Position numbers and translations under genes: made by a program
Notes under the pieces: model-generated
Told to the model about the DNA's origin: nothing
The model's input: the letters and a program-made list of their open reading frames with translations, nothing else
The model's database searches: none
From: Ostrinia nubilalis
Taxonomy: Eukaryota > Arthropoda > Insecta > Lepidoptera > Crambidae
Direction: 5' to 3'
Assembly: GCF_963855985.1 (NCBI RefSeq)
Contig: NC_087112.1
Span: 250,501-314,500 of the forward strand
Length of the DNA: 64,000 nucleotides
Shown here: one piece after another, positions 43,600-53,764 of the stretch
Numbering within the stretch: position 1 is the stretch's first letter
How the letters are laid out: each line of letters begins with the position of its first letter

Positions 43600-46105
43600 T
43601 AGCGTTACAGTTAATATTCAGCCTGCAAGTAACACAAATGCATTTAGTTACATTTGATTAAGTTTATTTGACCGGCTTTGGCGGTGGACCAAATTTAATG
43701 GAGCTGTGGGTCACAATTAAGTTTATTACTTCACTAACTTGTACAGCGTTCTTTCTATTTTAGTAGAATAAGTCTTAGTTGCTAAAACCAATAACTTTGA
43801 AACGGTAATGAATCAAGTTGCAACCGTTCTTGATGTGTTTATGTGACACTTTCAGAGTTTTAGTTTGACTTTGACCGAAGTAGCAAAGTGACATCAGAAG
43901 TAAATAAGAAAACTGGTAATCCTAAGAGACCTCTCATTTATAGCGAGATAGGTATTGATTAAAGCGATAGAGACAAAAATATCTGAAAATACGACTAGTG
44001 TTATGGTACGGACGTTTAAGCCTGAATGAAAATTATATTATTAACACAACACAAAATTTTAGTTTAATATTAAATTCATATTATAAACGCTGCACACAAA
44101 GTAATCTATATGATAAATGAGCTTGCAATATTTTCATAAATCAGAGTTAGGTAACCTGCATTCTAAAATTAATTTATCTAAACCTGAATTATTTGTTCAC
44201 AAACCAGCTTTTCAGCAGTAGTAAACTGGTCAAATGGAATCTAGCTTCTTTTCTCAAGCCAGCGAACAGTTAAGTTGATTTGCCCCCGACACTGTTAGTC
44301 GCTGGAGTCTTATCGCTTACGTCATCGTTGGTTTGGCGCCAGAACAACACTACTCCACCATTTTAAACGTAAATCTAATAACTGAAAATGGGCAAGTTCC
44401 TCTTTACATTTTTGGGTGGGAAGTACTACATATTATTTTAGAATCGTGTGAGGAATGTGTTCGAAACTCTACATACTCGTACTTTGGTCTATACTTGTGT
44501 TATGAAGAAATGTGTGAACAATTCTAGGTCACAATCACAATGATAAAAAATTATACAACGACTCATTGAAATGTATTAAACTGGCTTGGGCTAGCTAATA
44601 TTTTGAAGCCTAAAGAAAATATTTTTATAAGCAGGCAAAATAACCGGTAATTTCATTAAATTTAAGCTACAACAAAGTTAAATATCCATCCATAAATTAG
44701 ACTACTTACTTTGTATAATGTGGTTTATGATATACGAGTTATATTATGTAAATACAAATCATTCGCGCGCATAACGCGTATGCACAACTGAAAAAGTATC
44801 CACCCACTTAAATCTTAACCTGCTGGAATTCAGTAATACAGCCAAGGCAGTATGAGGTTAAACAGCAATTGTTTCTACGATGACGTCATACAACCAAACT
44901 TTAACCGTCCATAACCGCTGTCAGCGTGTGACTTAAAAATTCGACCCACTCTTGGTCGACTGCCAGACCCGAAGTTTGTCTTTATCTCGCGAAAAACTCG
45001 ATTTGCTTCGGCATAATGACCGAAACGGAATGTTATGGTTTTTCTGCTGGAACGCTACCAGAGTTATCACCAAATCTTGTTGATACGGTCATGTGTTTTG
45101 TTGTGAGAATACGAAATAAGCAAAGTGTTATGTGCTTGGCACTGACACTCACTACAATTGACACATTTTAAAATATGAAACGATTCTATTTGGGCAACAA
45201 GTAGATATGTCACCGGAAAATAACTAAGTAGATCCGCAAATGTATAAATTTCCTAGGAAAATCAACTTTCGTAGTATTCTAAACGAGAGATAAACTGTAT
45301 TATTTTATAACCACTCTGTATAATCCGGCTGTATCTCCAGGTCACCTAGATACATTCCATAGCAGCTGTAATAGACATTTAGGTACATACATTTACCAAT
45401 TTTGGTGATAAATAGGCATTTTGTATTAGTTTTTGTATAACGCCTGAACAAAAACAATTTTGGTGTTATACATAGATTTAGAATATAAAAAATATATAAT
45501 TTAACTAATTAAGACATGACAAAAAAATTGAGGTATGTCTCGTTTCTGTCGGGTCTGGGTTTTTTTTATATGGGGCGTGACCGTTCTTCTTTATCAATTT
45601 GCGACGTCTCGTGGTAATAACAGTGCTGGCAGGCATTCAATACATATTAATTTAATCATAATAATCAGCCCAAAGTACCAATCAGTTGCAATAGACACGC
45701 ATTATACAAAATTTTATTTCAGTTTATTGAACAGTTTGGATGAAATCATCAACTGTTTAATATTAATGCAAGCAAAATACAGTTAATTGAAATTTAAATC
45801 CACACGAGTTTGATATGATAGCTTAATTTAAAACCGAGGCAGTACACGAATTTTCGACTGCGATGTTAAAACAAGTATGATATGAATAAGCCTTTGTTTT
45901 GTGTATGTTGTGTGTAAACGTGTTTGTATATTAAACGTACCATATGGTAGCAATGTAAAGGTGGTGGAATTCAACATTTAATAATGTAATAGAAGTAATT
46001 TTGAGCTGATTAGATTGATTTCTAATTAGATTCTACAACAAGTCAAATGAGAGATATTTTATGAGACATTGGGGGTAGTTTTACTCAAAGAAATGGAGCA
46101 TTCAA
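43600..46105. other. Unassigned AT-rich DNA upstream of the RTE element
   Basis: No gene could be supported. Small frames (44333-44527, 45535-45786) lack recognisable domains. No bounded repeat was seen. Confidence 0.4.
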
Positions 46106-48808
46106 TTGATACTTTAGTTGCCAATCTGAGCAGGTCCAGGGTGGTGTCGGGTTTATCGTCCACAAGTCCCTTGTCAACAACGTGGTCCAGATCGAGAGTG
46201 TTTCGGCGAGGGTAGCGTACCTTATACTCAGAATCACCAAACGGTATTCGCTGAAGGTCATACAGGTATACGCACCGACCACGGAACACCCCGACGACGA
46301 AGTGGAGACTATGTATGAGGATATTTCCAGAGCCATACATAGCTCCCGGTCCCATTTTACCGTTGTGATGGGGGACTTCAACGCGAAGCTGGGTAGACGA
46401 AGCGATAATGAGCTGAAAGTGGGGCAATTTGGGTATGGAGAGAGGAACGCACGTGGCCAACTGCTGGCTGGCTTTATGGAGAGGGAGGGCCTCTTTATGA
46501 TGAACTCCTTCTTCAGGAAGCCAAAACAGCGAAAGTGGACATGGCTGCATCCCAATGGCGCTATAAAAAATGAGATCGACTTCATCTTGTCGACGAAGAA
46601 GCATATATTCAATGATGTCTCTGTGATCAACTCGGTCAAAACAGGAAGCGATCACCGAATGGTAAGAGGCACATTGAATATCAGACCCAAGCTCGAGAGG
46701 CGTCGACTGATGAAGTCTACGCTCCGCCCAGCGCCCATCCAACTCCAAAACCCCGAAAGCTTTCAGCTCGAGTTGCAAAATCGTTTCGAATGCCTAGGAG
46801 ACTGCGAAAATGTGGACGAATACAATGACAGGTTCGTGGAAATTGTCCAAACGACTGGGTCTAAGTTCTTTAAAACCCGTCGTCCAAAAGGAACCAAAAA
46901 GATCTCTGACCTCACCAATAAACTTATGGAAGAGAGACGAAACTTGGTTCTGCAGTCCTCTGAAGATGCTGCTCAGTATCGGCGTCTTAACAGACGGATC
47001 TCCAAGTCTTTGACTCGCGATCTACGCCAATTTAATACAGATCGTATTAAAGAGGCGATTGAGCGTAACAAAGGCTCTAAAGTGTTCGCTAGGGATCTGT
47101 CTGTTGGCCAAAGTCAACTGACCAAGCTGAAGACCGAGGATGGCAGAGACATCTCGTCGGGGCCTGAGTTATTGGAAGAGGTTGAGAAGTTCTACGGACA
47201 ATTATACACGAGTGTACGTACACCTGTCACAAATCTAGCCGAAGACCCAAGAGCTAGACTGACCCGACACTACACCGAAGATATCCCGGACGTCAGCCTG
47301 TACGAGATTAGAATGGCTCTCAAACAGCTGAAAAACAACAAGGCACCGGGTGATGATGGAATCACGGCTGAGCTTCTGAAAGCAGGCGGAACGCCGGTAC
47401 TAAAGGCTCTTCAGAGGCTGTTCGATTCCGTCATACTTGAGGGAAAAACGCCTACGGCATGGCACAGAAGTGTGGTGATACTTTTTTTCAAAAAAGGCGA
47501 CAAAACCTTGTTGAAAAATTATAGACCCATCTCACTTCTGAGCCATGTCTACAAGCTGTTTTCGAGAGTCATCACGAATCGTCTCGCACGCAGGCTCGAC
47601 GACTTCCAGCCTCCCGAACAAGCCGGTTTCCGAAAAGGCTTTAGTACCATAGACCACATACATACGCTACGGCAGATTATACAGAAGACCGAGGAGTATA
47701 ATCAACCACTTTGTCTGGCGTTTGTGGACTATGAAAAAGCCTTCGACTCGATCGAGACCTGGGCAGTGCTACAGTCTCTCCAACGGTGCCAAATTGACTA
47801 TAGATACATCGAAGCGCTGAAGGGCTTGTACGAAAACGCCACAATGTCGGTCCGCCTCCAGGATCAGAACTCGAAACCTATCCAGTTGCAGCGAGGGGTG
47901 AGACAGGGAGATGTCATATCTCCGAAACTGTTCACCACCGCCCTGGAAGATGTTTTCAAGCTTCTGGACTGGAGCGGATTCGGCATAAATATCAACGGCG
48001 AGTATATCACACACCTTCGTTTCGCGGACGATATCGTAGTCATGGCTGAGACCGTGGAGGACCTAAACACAATGCTCGATGGCCTCAGTAGAGCCTCTCA
48101 ACAAGTGGGTCTTAAAATGAACATGGACAAGACAAAAATTATGTCAAATGCCCGTGTTGTACCCACTCCTCTGAAGGTTGGAGACACTACACTCGAACTT
48201 GTTGACAATTATGTATACCTGGGACAAACAGTCCAGTTAGGTAGGTCCAACTTCGAGAAAGAGGTTAATCGTCGAATCCAACTCGGCTGGGCAGCGTTCG
48301 GGAAGCTTCGCGAAATTCTCACGTCCGAAATACCGCAGTGTCTCAAGACAAAAGTATTTGACCAGTGTGTGTTGCCAGTGATGGTGTATGGCTCTGAGAC
48401 GTGGTCGCTTACTATGGGCCTCATAAGAAGGCTCAAGGTCACCCAAAGAGCGATGGAGCGTGCTATGCTCGGAGTTTCCCTGCGTGATCGAATCAGAAAT
48501 GAGGAGATCCGTAGGAGAACCAGAGTGACTGACATAGCCCGCAGAATCGCTAAAATCAAGTGGCAGTGGGCGGGGCACATAGCTCGAAGAGCTGATGGCC
48601 GCTGGGGCAGGAAAGTTCTTGAGTGGCGACCACGAGCTGGAAGACGTAGCGTGGGCAGGCCTCCCACTAGGTGGACCGACGATCTGGTAAAGGTCGCGGG
48701 AAGTACCTGGATGCAAGCGGCGCAGGACCGGTCTTTGTGGAAATCCTTGGGGGAGGCCTTTGTCCAGCAGTGGACGTCTTTCGGCTGAAACGAACGAACG
48801 AACGAACC
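46106..48808 (+). mobile_element. RTE-type non-LTR retrotransposon, 5'-truncated
   Basis: A single open frame of 892 codons runs into a TGA, directly followed by AACGAACGAACGAACGAAC. There is no 3' untranslated region to speak of and no poly(A), the usual RTE design. The left end falls within the endonuclease domain, as in target-primed insertion that stopped early. The open frame suggests a recent copy. On its right lie two more RTE tails, one inverted (48827-48885) and one of the ATG family (48925-49116). I see no clear target duplication. Confidence 0.85.
46110..48788 (+). CDS. RTE retrotransposon polyprotein: endonuclease plus reverse transcriptase (5' partial)
   Basis: The protein nicks target DNA and copies its own RNA at the nick. 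No start codon fits: the frame is open from 46110, just after a stop at 46107. Counting residues from 46182, the AP-type endonuclease shows YAPT (30-33), MGDFNAKLG (63-71) and GSDH near 155. Upstream, GGVGFIVHKSL belongs to the same domain, but the first catalytic Asn and Glu are lost with the truncation. The reverse transcriptase follows: NNKAPGDDG near 386, NYRPISLL near 446, VDYEKAFD 515-522, GVRQGD near 572, FADD 614-617, then thumb and a basic C-terminus with GRPPTRWTDDL before the end WTSFG. Family members have roughly 1000 residues, so about 100-150 are missing. RT looks intact; endonuclease is not. Clade RTE is my reading; placing it below that level needs a tree. Confidence 0.85.
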   Translation, partial: YFSCQSEQVQGGVGFIVHKSLVNNVVQIESVSARVAYLILRITKRYSLKVIQVYAPTTEHPDDEVETMYEDISRAIHSSRSHFTVVMGDFNAKLGRRSDNELKVGQFGYGERNARGQLLAGFMEREGLFMMNSFFRKPKQRKWTWLHPNGAIKNEIDFILSTKKHIFNDVSVINSVKTGSDHRMVRGTLNIRPKLERRRLMKSTLRPAPIQLQNPESFQLELQNRFECLGDCENVDEYNDRFVEIVQTTGSKFFKTRRPKGTKKISDLTNKLMEERRNLVLQSSEDAAQYRRLNRRISKSLTRDLRQFNTDRIKEAIERNKGSKVFARDLSVGQSQLTKLKTEDGRDISSGPELLEEVEKFYGQLYTSVRTPVTNLAEDPRARLTRHYTEDIPDVSLYEIRMALKQLKNNKAPGDDGITAELLKAGGTPVLKALQRLFDSVILEGKTPTAWHRSVVILFFKKGDKTLLKNYRPISLLSHVYKLFSRVITNRLARRLDDFQPPEQAGFRKGFSTIDHIHTLRQIIQKTEEYNQPLCLAFVDYEKAFDSIETWAVLQSLQRCQIDYRYIEALKGLYENATMSVRLQDQNSKPIQLQRGVRQGDVISPKLFTTALEDVFKLLDWSGFGININGEYITHLRFADDIVVMAETVEDLNTMLDGLSRASQQVGLKMNMDKTKIMSNARVVPTPLKVGDTTLELVDNYVYLGQTVQLGRSNFEKEVNRRIQLGWAAFGKLREILTSEIPQCLKTKVFDQCVLPVMVYGSETWSLTMGLIRRLKVTQRAMERAMLGVSLRDRIRNEEIRRRTRVTDIARRIAKIKWQWAGHIARRADGRWGRKVLEWRPRAGRRSVGRPPTRWTDDLVKVAGSTWMQAAQDRSLWKSLGEAFVQQWTSFG

Positions 48809-48826
48809 GTCACTAATTTCATGTAG

Positions 48827-48885
48827 TCCATTCGTTTCAACCATAAGCCGTCCACTGTTGGAAAAATACCCTTATTGTGGGATGG
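48827..48885 (-). mobile_element. RTE (CGAA)n-family 3' end, minus
   Basis: CATTCGTTTCAACCATAAGC and CGTCCACTGTTGGAAAAAT: the complement of the RTE end, inverted and only about 20 bases behind the CGAA tail of the main element, so the two face each other tail to tail. Confidence 0.6.
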
Positions 48886-48924
48886 TAGAGTCATTTACTG
48901 AAGGAAAGAATATCCACAATTAGA

Positions 48925-49116
48925 AGCTGGAATGGAGGCCACGTACCGGAAAACGCAGCGTGGGACGTCCACCCACAAGGTGGACCGACGACCTGATAAA
49001 GGTAGCAGTAAGGCGCTGGATGCAGGCCGCTACCAACCGTGCGATGTGGAAGTCATTGGGGGAGGCCTATGTTCAGCAGTGGACGTCCTGTGGCTGAAAT
49101 GATGATGATGATGATG
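48925..49116 (+). mobile_element. RTE (ATG)n-family 3' end, well preserved
   Basis: From AGCTGGAATGGAGGCCACG the frame reads WNGGHVPENAAWDVHPQGGP in one phase and LEWRPRTGKRSVGRPPTRWT in the right one, DDLIKVAVRRWMQAATNRAM, WKSLGEAYVQQWTSCG, stop, then five ATG units. It is the cleanest reference in this window for this family's end. Confidence 0.8.
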
Positions 49117-49499
49117 AGAAGCTGTCAATTAAGAACGTGTGTAGCTAAACACGGAAGGTATTAACTAAAATGTGATGTACACAACGCTAAGCCGTGTGTC
49201 TCTAAAGGCCCAAATTATCTCTTATATTACACTCTTTGTGGGGCATTCGGTAAACAGCGGCAATTTGCCGTAGGGTCGTACCCAATTGAAACGTACGGCC
49301 CCCGGGATTTGTTTTGGTGGGAATGGTATTGTCCGAGCGCGGGCAATGGTGCGAATAAGTTCTTAGTGTTTTTGTTAACGACCAACTTAATACGCTATTT
49401 TAGGAGGTATTTATCGTGTGTCTTGGATAATTGAGGCCGCGTCTTTAGTAATGGTCTAAGTGACCAGTCACAGGGTTGTTTTAATCAGTCTTGACGTGC
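49117..49499. other. Unassigned DNA
   Basis: No gene or bounded repeat seen; a GC-richer spot near 49240-49350 has no coding frame. Confidence 0.4.
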
Positions 49500-49640
49500 C
49501 ATCTTCATCATCATTTTAATCACAGGACGTCCAACTCAGAACATAGGCCTCCCCCAATGACTTCCGTATTGCCCGGTTGGTAGCGGCCTGCATCCAGCGC
49601 CTTCCTACTAGGGCTGCTGAGGTCATCGGTCCACTTTGAC
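49500..49640 (-). mobile_element. RTE (ATG)n-family 3' end, minus
   Basis: CATCTTCATCATCATTTTAA, CACAGGACGTCCAACTCAG, ATAGGCCTCCCCCAATGAC, GGTTGGTAGCGGCCTGCATC and, after a change at CTGCTGAGG, GGTCCACTTTGACGTGGC. Frame broken. Confidence 0.7.
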
Positions 49641-49894
49641 GTGGCAGATAGATAAGTAAAGATAAAATTGAATATTTTTGACAGTCAGGCTATTAACCTA
49701 TAGTATCAATACTATATAGAAAATAGTGCGTTGTCAGTTTGTCCGGCGTGAGAAATCAACATAGGGTTGACGAATCTATACTAGTAGCTCCATTTACACC
49801 TATAACACAGGTATGTTATGATAATGACAGACCAAGCTGTATTACTTATTCAATTGTAACTTCAAAAACATACTTACTGTAACAATAGTAAATG

Positions 49895-50221
49895 CGTGTG
49901 TATGTAAATAAATAAATAAATAAATAAATACTTGACAAGCTATAAATAAATAAAAATAAATATCCTTGGACATTTTACACTACGCTTCTAATAGTCCCAA
50001 ACTTAAGCAAAGCTTGCACTATGGGTACAAGACAACGGATATAAACATACTTAAATAGGTACTTTTGTTTTTGTAAATGCATAGGTACTTTTTATACCTA
50101 ATAACACCCAGACTCGTCACAGAAATTAAAATTCATCATTTCAATTTCTGCCCGGCCGGGTATCGAACCCGGGACCTCTCGGCATAGTAGTCCGTTCCGA
50201 ACCACTACACCAAACGGCTAT
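49895..50221 (-). mobile_element. tRNA-derived SINE, minus, near full length
   Basis: On the minus strand: head TAGCCGTTTGGTGTAGTGG (A-box) and GGTTCGATACCCGG (B-box, a perfect 5-bp T stem), then AGAAATTGAAATGATGAATT, a body with CCCATAGTGCAAGCTTTGC and GGGACTATTAGAAG, TGTAAAATGTCCAAGGATA, and a TTTA-repeat tail. This is the reference for the interrupted copy at 3345-4236. It resembles no functional tRNA: the anticodon arm has a mismatch. Confidence 0.7.
49907..49930. repeat. (AAAT)n microsatellite at the SINE end
   Basis: About six AAAT units, the simple-repeat end of the minus-strand SINE at 49895-50221. Confidence 0.7.
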
Positions 50222-51235
50222 AAATTGTTTTGGTTAAAATATCCTTCAATTTATTGGTCTGTAGCTGAACTCATTTATATCGGAGTGAAGCATTGAAACT
50301 GAAAACATCTGGAGTTCCCTGGAGGGAGATGCACTTTACTCAAGTGATCCCGGTGAAAACTTTCCATTTAGTTCTGGAGGGTTTTAATAAATTAAGCAGC
50401 TCTGTTTCAAGATGGCGCCTTGGGAGTCTTGAGGTAGAGCTCCACTTTGATCCAGAATTGCGGTTAACGAAATGAACGATTGGGGGTCTGCTCTCTTTTG
50501 ATCTTTAAATGGATTTAAACCCATAGGTTTGTGTTTTTATCCCAAAAAAACCACTCAGTGATAATGATAACTACTATAAAAATAACGATCAGACTTACCA
50601 CTTTGTCAAAGTCGAAGTCAAAATTCCTTAATTTGTATGGACTATCATAAACGTATAGTACTTACAGGTCACTATTAATGGTATGTTAGCAAAAAGGAAA
50701 ACTTACTGTCTTTGATTTTTTACTTGCAATCAGTTAAGTATGAAAAAACCCAAAGATTTTGGTCTGTTTGAATCATATTAGAGGTATTACTCTACAATTC
50801 TTTAGAAAGAAATTTACTTAAACACTACTTTGATTATTTAATATAAGGCATGCGTATAAAGCTGTAATTTCATGATCCTTATCTCCATTGTCGATTATTA
50901 TTTATTTCTTATCAATGCACTTTAGCATAGTAAATTATTGGTATATTAAAAACGTTCTAAACAACCCTCAACAAAGTTACTCCCATTTGCAATTCGTTAG
51001 AGCAATCCAGCTTAATCACTGCAGAGTTGCAAACAGCGTTTAAACCAACTCAATAACTCTAAATGCTTATAACCGAATGAAAATCGCGTTAAAAGCTGGC
51101 ATTAAGGCCACACGTCATTACTGCAGTAATTAGCTAAACGGCCGATAATTAGCGTTGACAACTGCCTGTCTGCTCTCGTTAGGCTGTAGCGGGGGGAGAA
51201 GGAACAGTTCACATACGAAAAAAAAAATTAACTTA
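50222..51235. other. Unassigned DNA
   Basis: A small frame at 50293-50475 (+) has no recognisable domain. No repeat boundary seen. Confidence 0.4.
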
Positions 51236-51345
51236 GTTCGTTTCAGTCAAATGACGTCCACTGCTGGACGAAGGCCTCTCCCAAGAATTTCCACGACTTC
51301 CAGGCACGTGCCGCGACCTTTACTAGATCGTCGGTCCACCTAGTT
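51236..51345 (-). mobile_element. RTE (CGAA)n-family 3' end, minus
   Basis: GTTCGTTTCAGTCAAATGAC, CCACTGCTGGACGAAGGCC, GCGACCTTTACTAGATCGTC, GGTCCACCTAG. A deletion removes part of the TWMQAAQDRS block. Confidence 0.7.
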
Positions 51346-51390
51346 GTGACAGCTAACTTAGATTGAGTATGAATGATGAATAAAGAGTAG

Positions 51391-51505
51391 TGACTGAGTT
51401 TCTTGCGCTTCTTCTTCTCAGCACTGGCCCATATAACTGTCTCAGAGCAGTGGAAGAGTTGGAACGTGTAAAAGTGCTCTTATTATAAGTTTCGAGTTTT
51501 AGAAG
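51391..51505 (+). repeat. Non-LTR 3' tail, diverged
   Basis: GTGACTGAGTTTCTTGCGC, CTTCTTCTCAGCACTGGCC, AGAGCAGTGGAAGAGTTGG, CGTGTAAAAGTGCTC. Family of 8943. Confidence 0.55.
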
Positions 51506-51649
51506 TCTTGCCTCTGACAATAAAAAAAATTACTCTGGTCTGTTCTGTGTCACCTCTCGCCAGTTATTCAACATGGAAGAAAATAAAAAAGATATACTTA
51601 CATTATTCACTACTAAAGGCTAGGACAGGATACCGCGTGATAGACAAAG

Positions 51650-51790
51650 GCAAGACCGATGGGGCAGCAAGTTTCTGGTGTAGAGGCCACATCCCGTCCA
51701 CCCCCAAGGTGGACAGACGACCTCATAAAGGTAGCAGGATGGCACTGAATCTCGAAATCACTGGGGGAGTCCTACGTTCAGCAGCAAAAC
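51650..51790 (+). mobile_element. RTE (ATG)n-family 3' end, degenerate
   Basis: GGGGCAGCAAGTTTCTGG, GTAGAGGCCACATCC, CCAAGGTGGACAGACGACC, CATAAAGGTAGCAGGATGGC, TGGGGGAGTCCTACGTTCAGC. The tail is lost and several deletions are present. Confidence 0.6.
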
Positions 51791-52045
51791 TTAACTTTTT
51801 AATTTGACAAGCTAGCTGTTCTTTTCCTAGCTACATTCCATCATTCTCTTTAACTGTGTAATTTAACTGTTCATAAATGAGTGGTTTTAATGAATCAATC
51901 ATCAATCAACGGTGAATTATTTTCATACTACCAACATGGCTAATAGAAACGAATGCGTTTCATAAACTAGTTGTGACAAATCGACAAATAATTAAGGATC
52001 CATTATTATTATCTGGAATAGTTTAAAACGAGGTAGTAAAGAAAT

Positions 52046-52140
52046 CATCATCATCATCATTTCAGCCATAGGACGTCCACTGCTGAACATAGGCCTCCCC
52101 CAATGCTTTCCACGTTGATCGATTGGTAGCGGCCTGCTAA
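52046..52140 (-). mobile_element. RTE (ATG)n-family 3' end, minus
   Basis: Five CAT units, TTCAGCCATAGGACGTCC, CTGCTGAACATAGGCCTCC, GGTAGCGGCCTGCT. About 95 bases, well preserved. Confidence 0.75.
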
Positions 52141-52144
52141 AGAA

Positions 52145-52215
52145 AACCAAGGCTTTTATTTCAAAAGACAGTCATGTCGAAGTCTTGAACATGCTATGAC
52201 TTGACAACATGTTAA
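52145..52215 (+). repeat. Short dispersed repeat, copy 2
   Basis: GGCTTTTATTTCAAAAGACA, TGCTATGACTTGACAACATG: matches 8393-8465. It starts directly behind the RTE fragment at 52046-52140. Confidence 0.4.
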
Positions 52216-52419
52216 AAGTCAATGATTCGTGTCTACGGATGGTGTGTAGGTAGAGCATTAAGTAACACTTAAATTAAAAATTTCCGATTTATCATAGGAA
52301 GTCGATTACTAAGTTTCTTGTACTTTTGTTTTCCAAAGCAACAATTGGATCAAACGTATACTGCGGTGTGTATAAGCGCTTTTTAAAACGTGATCGCGAA
52401 CCAAATGATTTTTACGATA

Positions 52420-52482
52420 AAAATTCATAAAACTCATTTATTTATGCAAGTAGGCTTTTTAAAAGCACATTTACTCGTCGAA
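52420..52482 (-). repeat. Non-LTR 3' tail fragment, minus
   Basis: On the minus strand: GAGTAAATGTGCTTTTAAAA, AGCCTACTTGCATAAATAAA, TGAGTTTTATGAATTTTT: end of the 8943 family. A plus-strand piece (GTGTATAAGCGCTTTTTAAAA) lies about 40 bases to its left at 52370. Confidence 0.5.
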
Positions 52483-52928
52483 CTTATGACTCGTTTCATA
52501 TTTAAATAGTACACGCCAAAATATGCTGACATAACTCCATTAAAACTGCACAATGCCGTAAAAGCTCGGAACAAACCATTTTACATTGATATTTTTGCAT
52601 TAAACAAAATAATCTGCCCATGGAAATGTCCTGATGATTAAAACTGGCACATTTTCGAATGCGACGTGTCAGTAACTCGTGTAATCGTTTTACCGTTAAT
52701 CGAACTGTTTCAGTTAAATCCACACTACAAATATACACGTTCAATGTTCATGTCGTGTTGACACGAATTGAACTTGTTGGAATTGATTCCAGAAGACCGG
52801 TAAACAAATACTTTTTTTTAAGTCATTGTTGGAAATTGGCTAGCAGAGCTTTCTATGGATTTAGACTTAGATTAGAAGTAAGTTTGAGTAGAAGACAAAT
52901 TCCTTTAATACCTAAAAAGTGCTACATT

Positions 52929-53007
52929 CAAAACTCATAAAATCGTTCAAAACCACTTTTGACTAATTTTTGCAGTCAAAAGTGGTTTTGACCGATTATG
53001 AGTTTTG
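52929..53007. repeat. Imperfect 34-bp hairpin
   Basis: CAAAACTCATAAAATCGTTC and AAAACCACTTTTGACT at left face AGTCAAAAGTGGTTTTGACC and GATTATGAGTTTTG at right, with a 9-base loop. The inner 18 bp are perfect. Confidence 0.75.
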
Positions 53008-53289
53008 ACTTTGACACATACAAATCGTCAAAAAAGTAAGATTTTGACAGATCCTATTAATTTTTTTTATCTGGAAGTTTGCTTTTGTAAAATACAGTAA
53101 CATTTTACGCTACAAGTTCTCATCAGGTCTGATATCCTCATTTTTGTACTCGAAGTTTATACATACAGGCTAACAGTTAACTATGTATTATGAAACCCGC
53201 TAACATGATTTCAAACAATTGAACATAAATAGCAATTCCTCATTTAAAAGTAAGTACCAATATTTAATATGCTTACACCTACTCGTGGT

Positions 53290-53400
53290 CATTACACATT
53301 TACCTCTAGCATGATTCGAACCTGAAAACGAATCTGCCTTTGTAAATCCTTCACAAACGCCACTTGACCTGGTGGTTCAACCACCAGGTCAAGTGGCATT
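53290..53400 (-). repeat. Perfect 19-bp palindrome beside a tRNA-like B-box
   Basis: The palindrome at 53359-53397 has arms GCCACTTGACCTGGTGGTT and its exact complement around one central base. On the minus strand a B-box-like GGTTCGAATCATGC lies about 50 bases after it (53307-53320). A decayed SINE head that was duplicated inverted is one explanation. I cannot fix its limits. Confidence 0.4.
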
Positions 53401-53640
53401 TTCAAGTGAAATAATCACTGTAGTTCACATCATGTAGTGTAACGCACCTTTAACAGTAATGAAAGGCGCATGCATCACGCGCTGTCAGGTGTCCGCTGAT
53501 TAAGTGCTATTAAATTACGGCTGTCAGCTGTTTAGTGACGTCACGGATGCACTGCGTAATCATTATGATTGATGGTGCGCTCGTTTTGTTCGTTTGTTAT
53601 GTAATCGACATAATTAATGTTATCGACAGACGTCATACAG

Positions 53641-53764
53641 TAAGGCTGAGTTGCACCACCAAACTTTGACCGTAAATTTAACGATAACCGCAGATTTTTA
53701 TATAGAGTTTGACAGATTTCTGACGTTTGTTACAGTCAAAGTAAGATGGTGCAACCCAGCCTTA
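53641..53764 (+). mobile_element. 'GGCTGAGTTGCACC' MITE, full length
   Basis: TAAGGCTGAGTTGCACCACC at left and AGATGGTGCAACCCAGCCTTA at right, with ACGATAACCGCAG and ATAGAGTTTGACAG inside. The TAA/TTA edges agree with 15741-15869. It ends exactly where the next MITE begins. Confidence 0.7.

Noticed and set aside
44333..44527. 64-codon plus-strand frame, Cys/Glu-rich
   Set aside because: No family recognised, no splice or promoter context, length within chance.
46059..46778. Antisense open frames of 239 and 184 codons
   Set aside because: They lie opposite the RTE endonuclease region and show no domain. They are by-products of that coding frame.
48209..48844. Antisense open frame of 211 codons
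   Set aside because: It mirrors the RTE C-terminal coding sequence and its tail; no independent signal.
50148..50221. tRNA gene on the minus strand
   Set aside because: The T-arm is perfect but the anticodon arm is not; the sequence runs on into a SINE body shared with 3345-4236.
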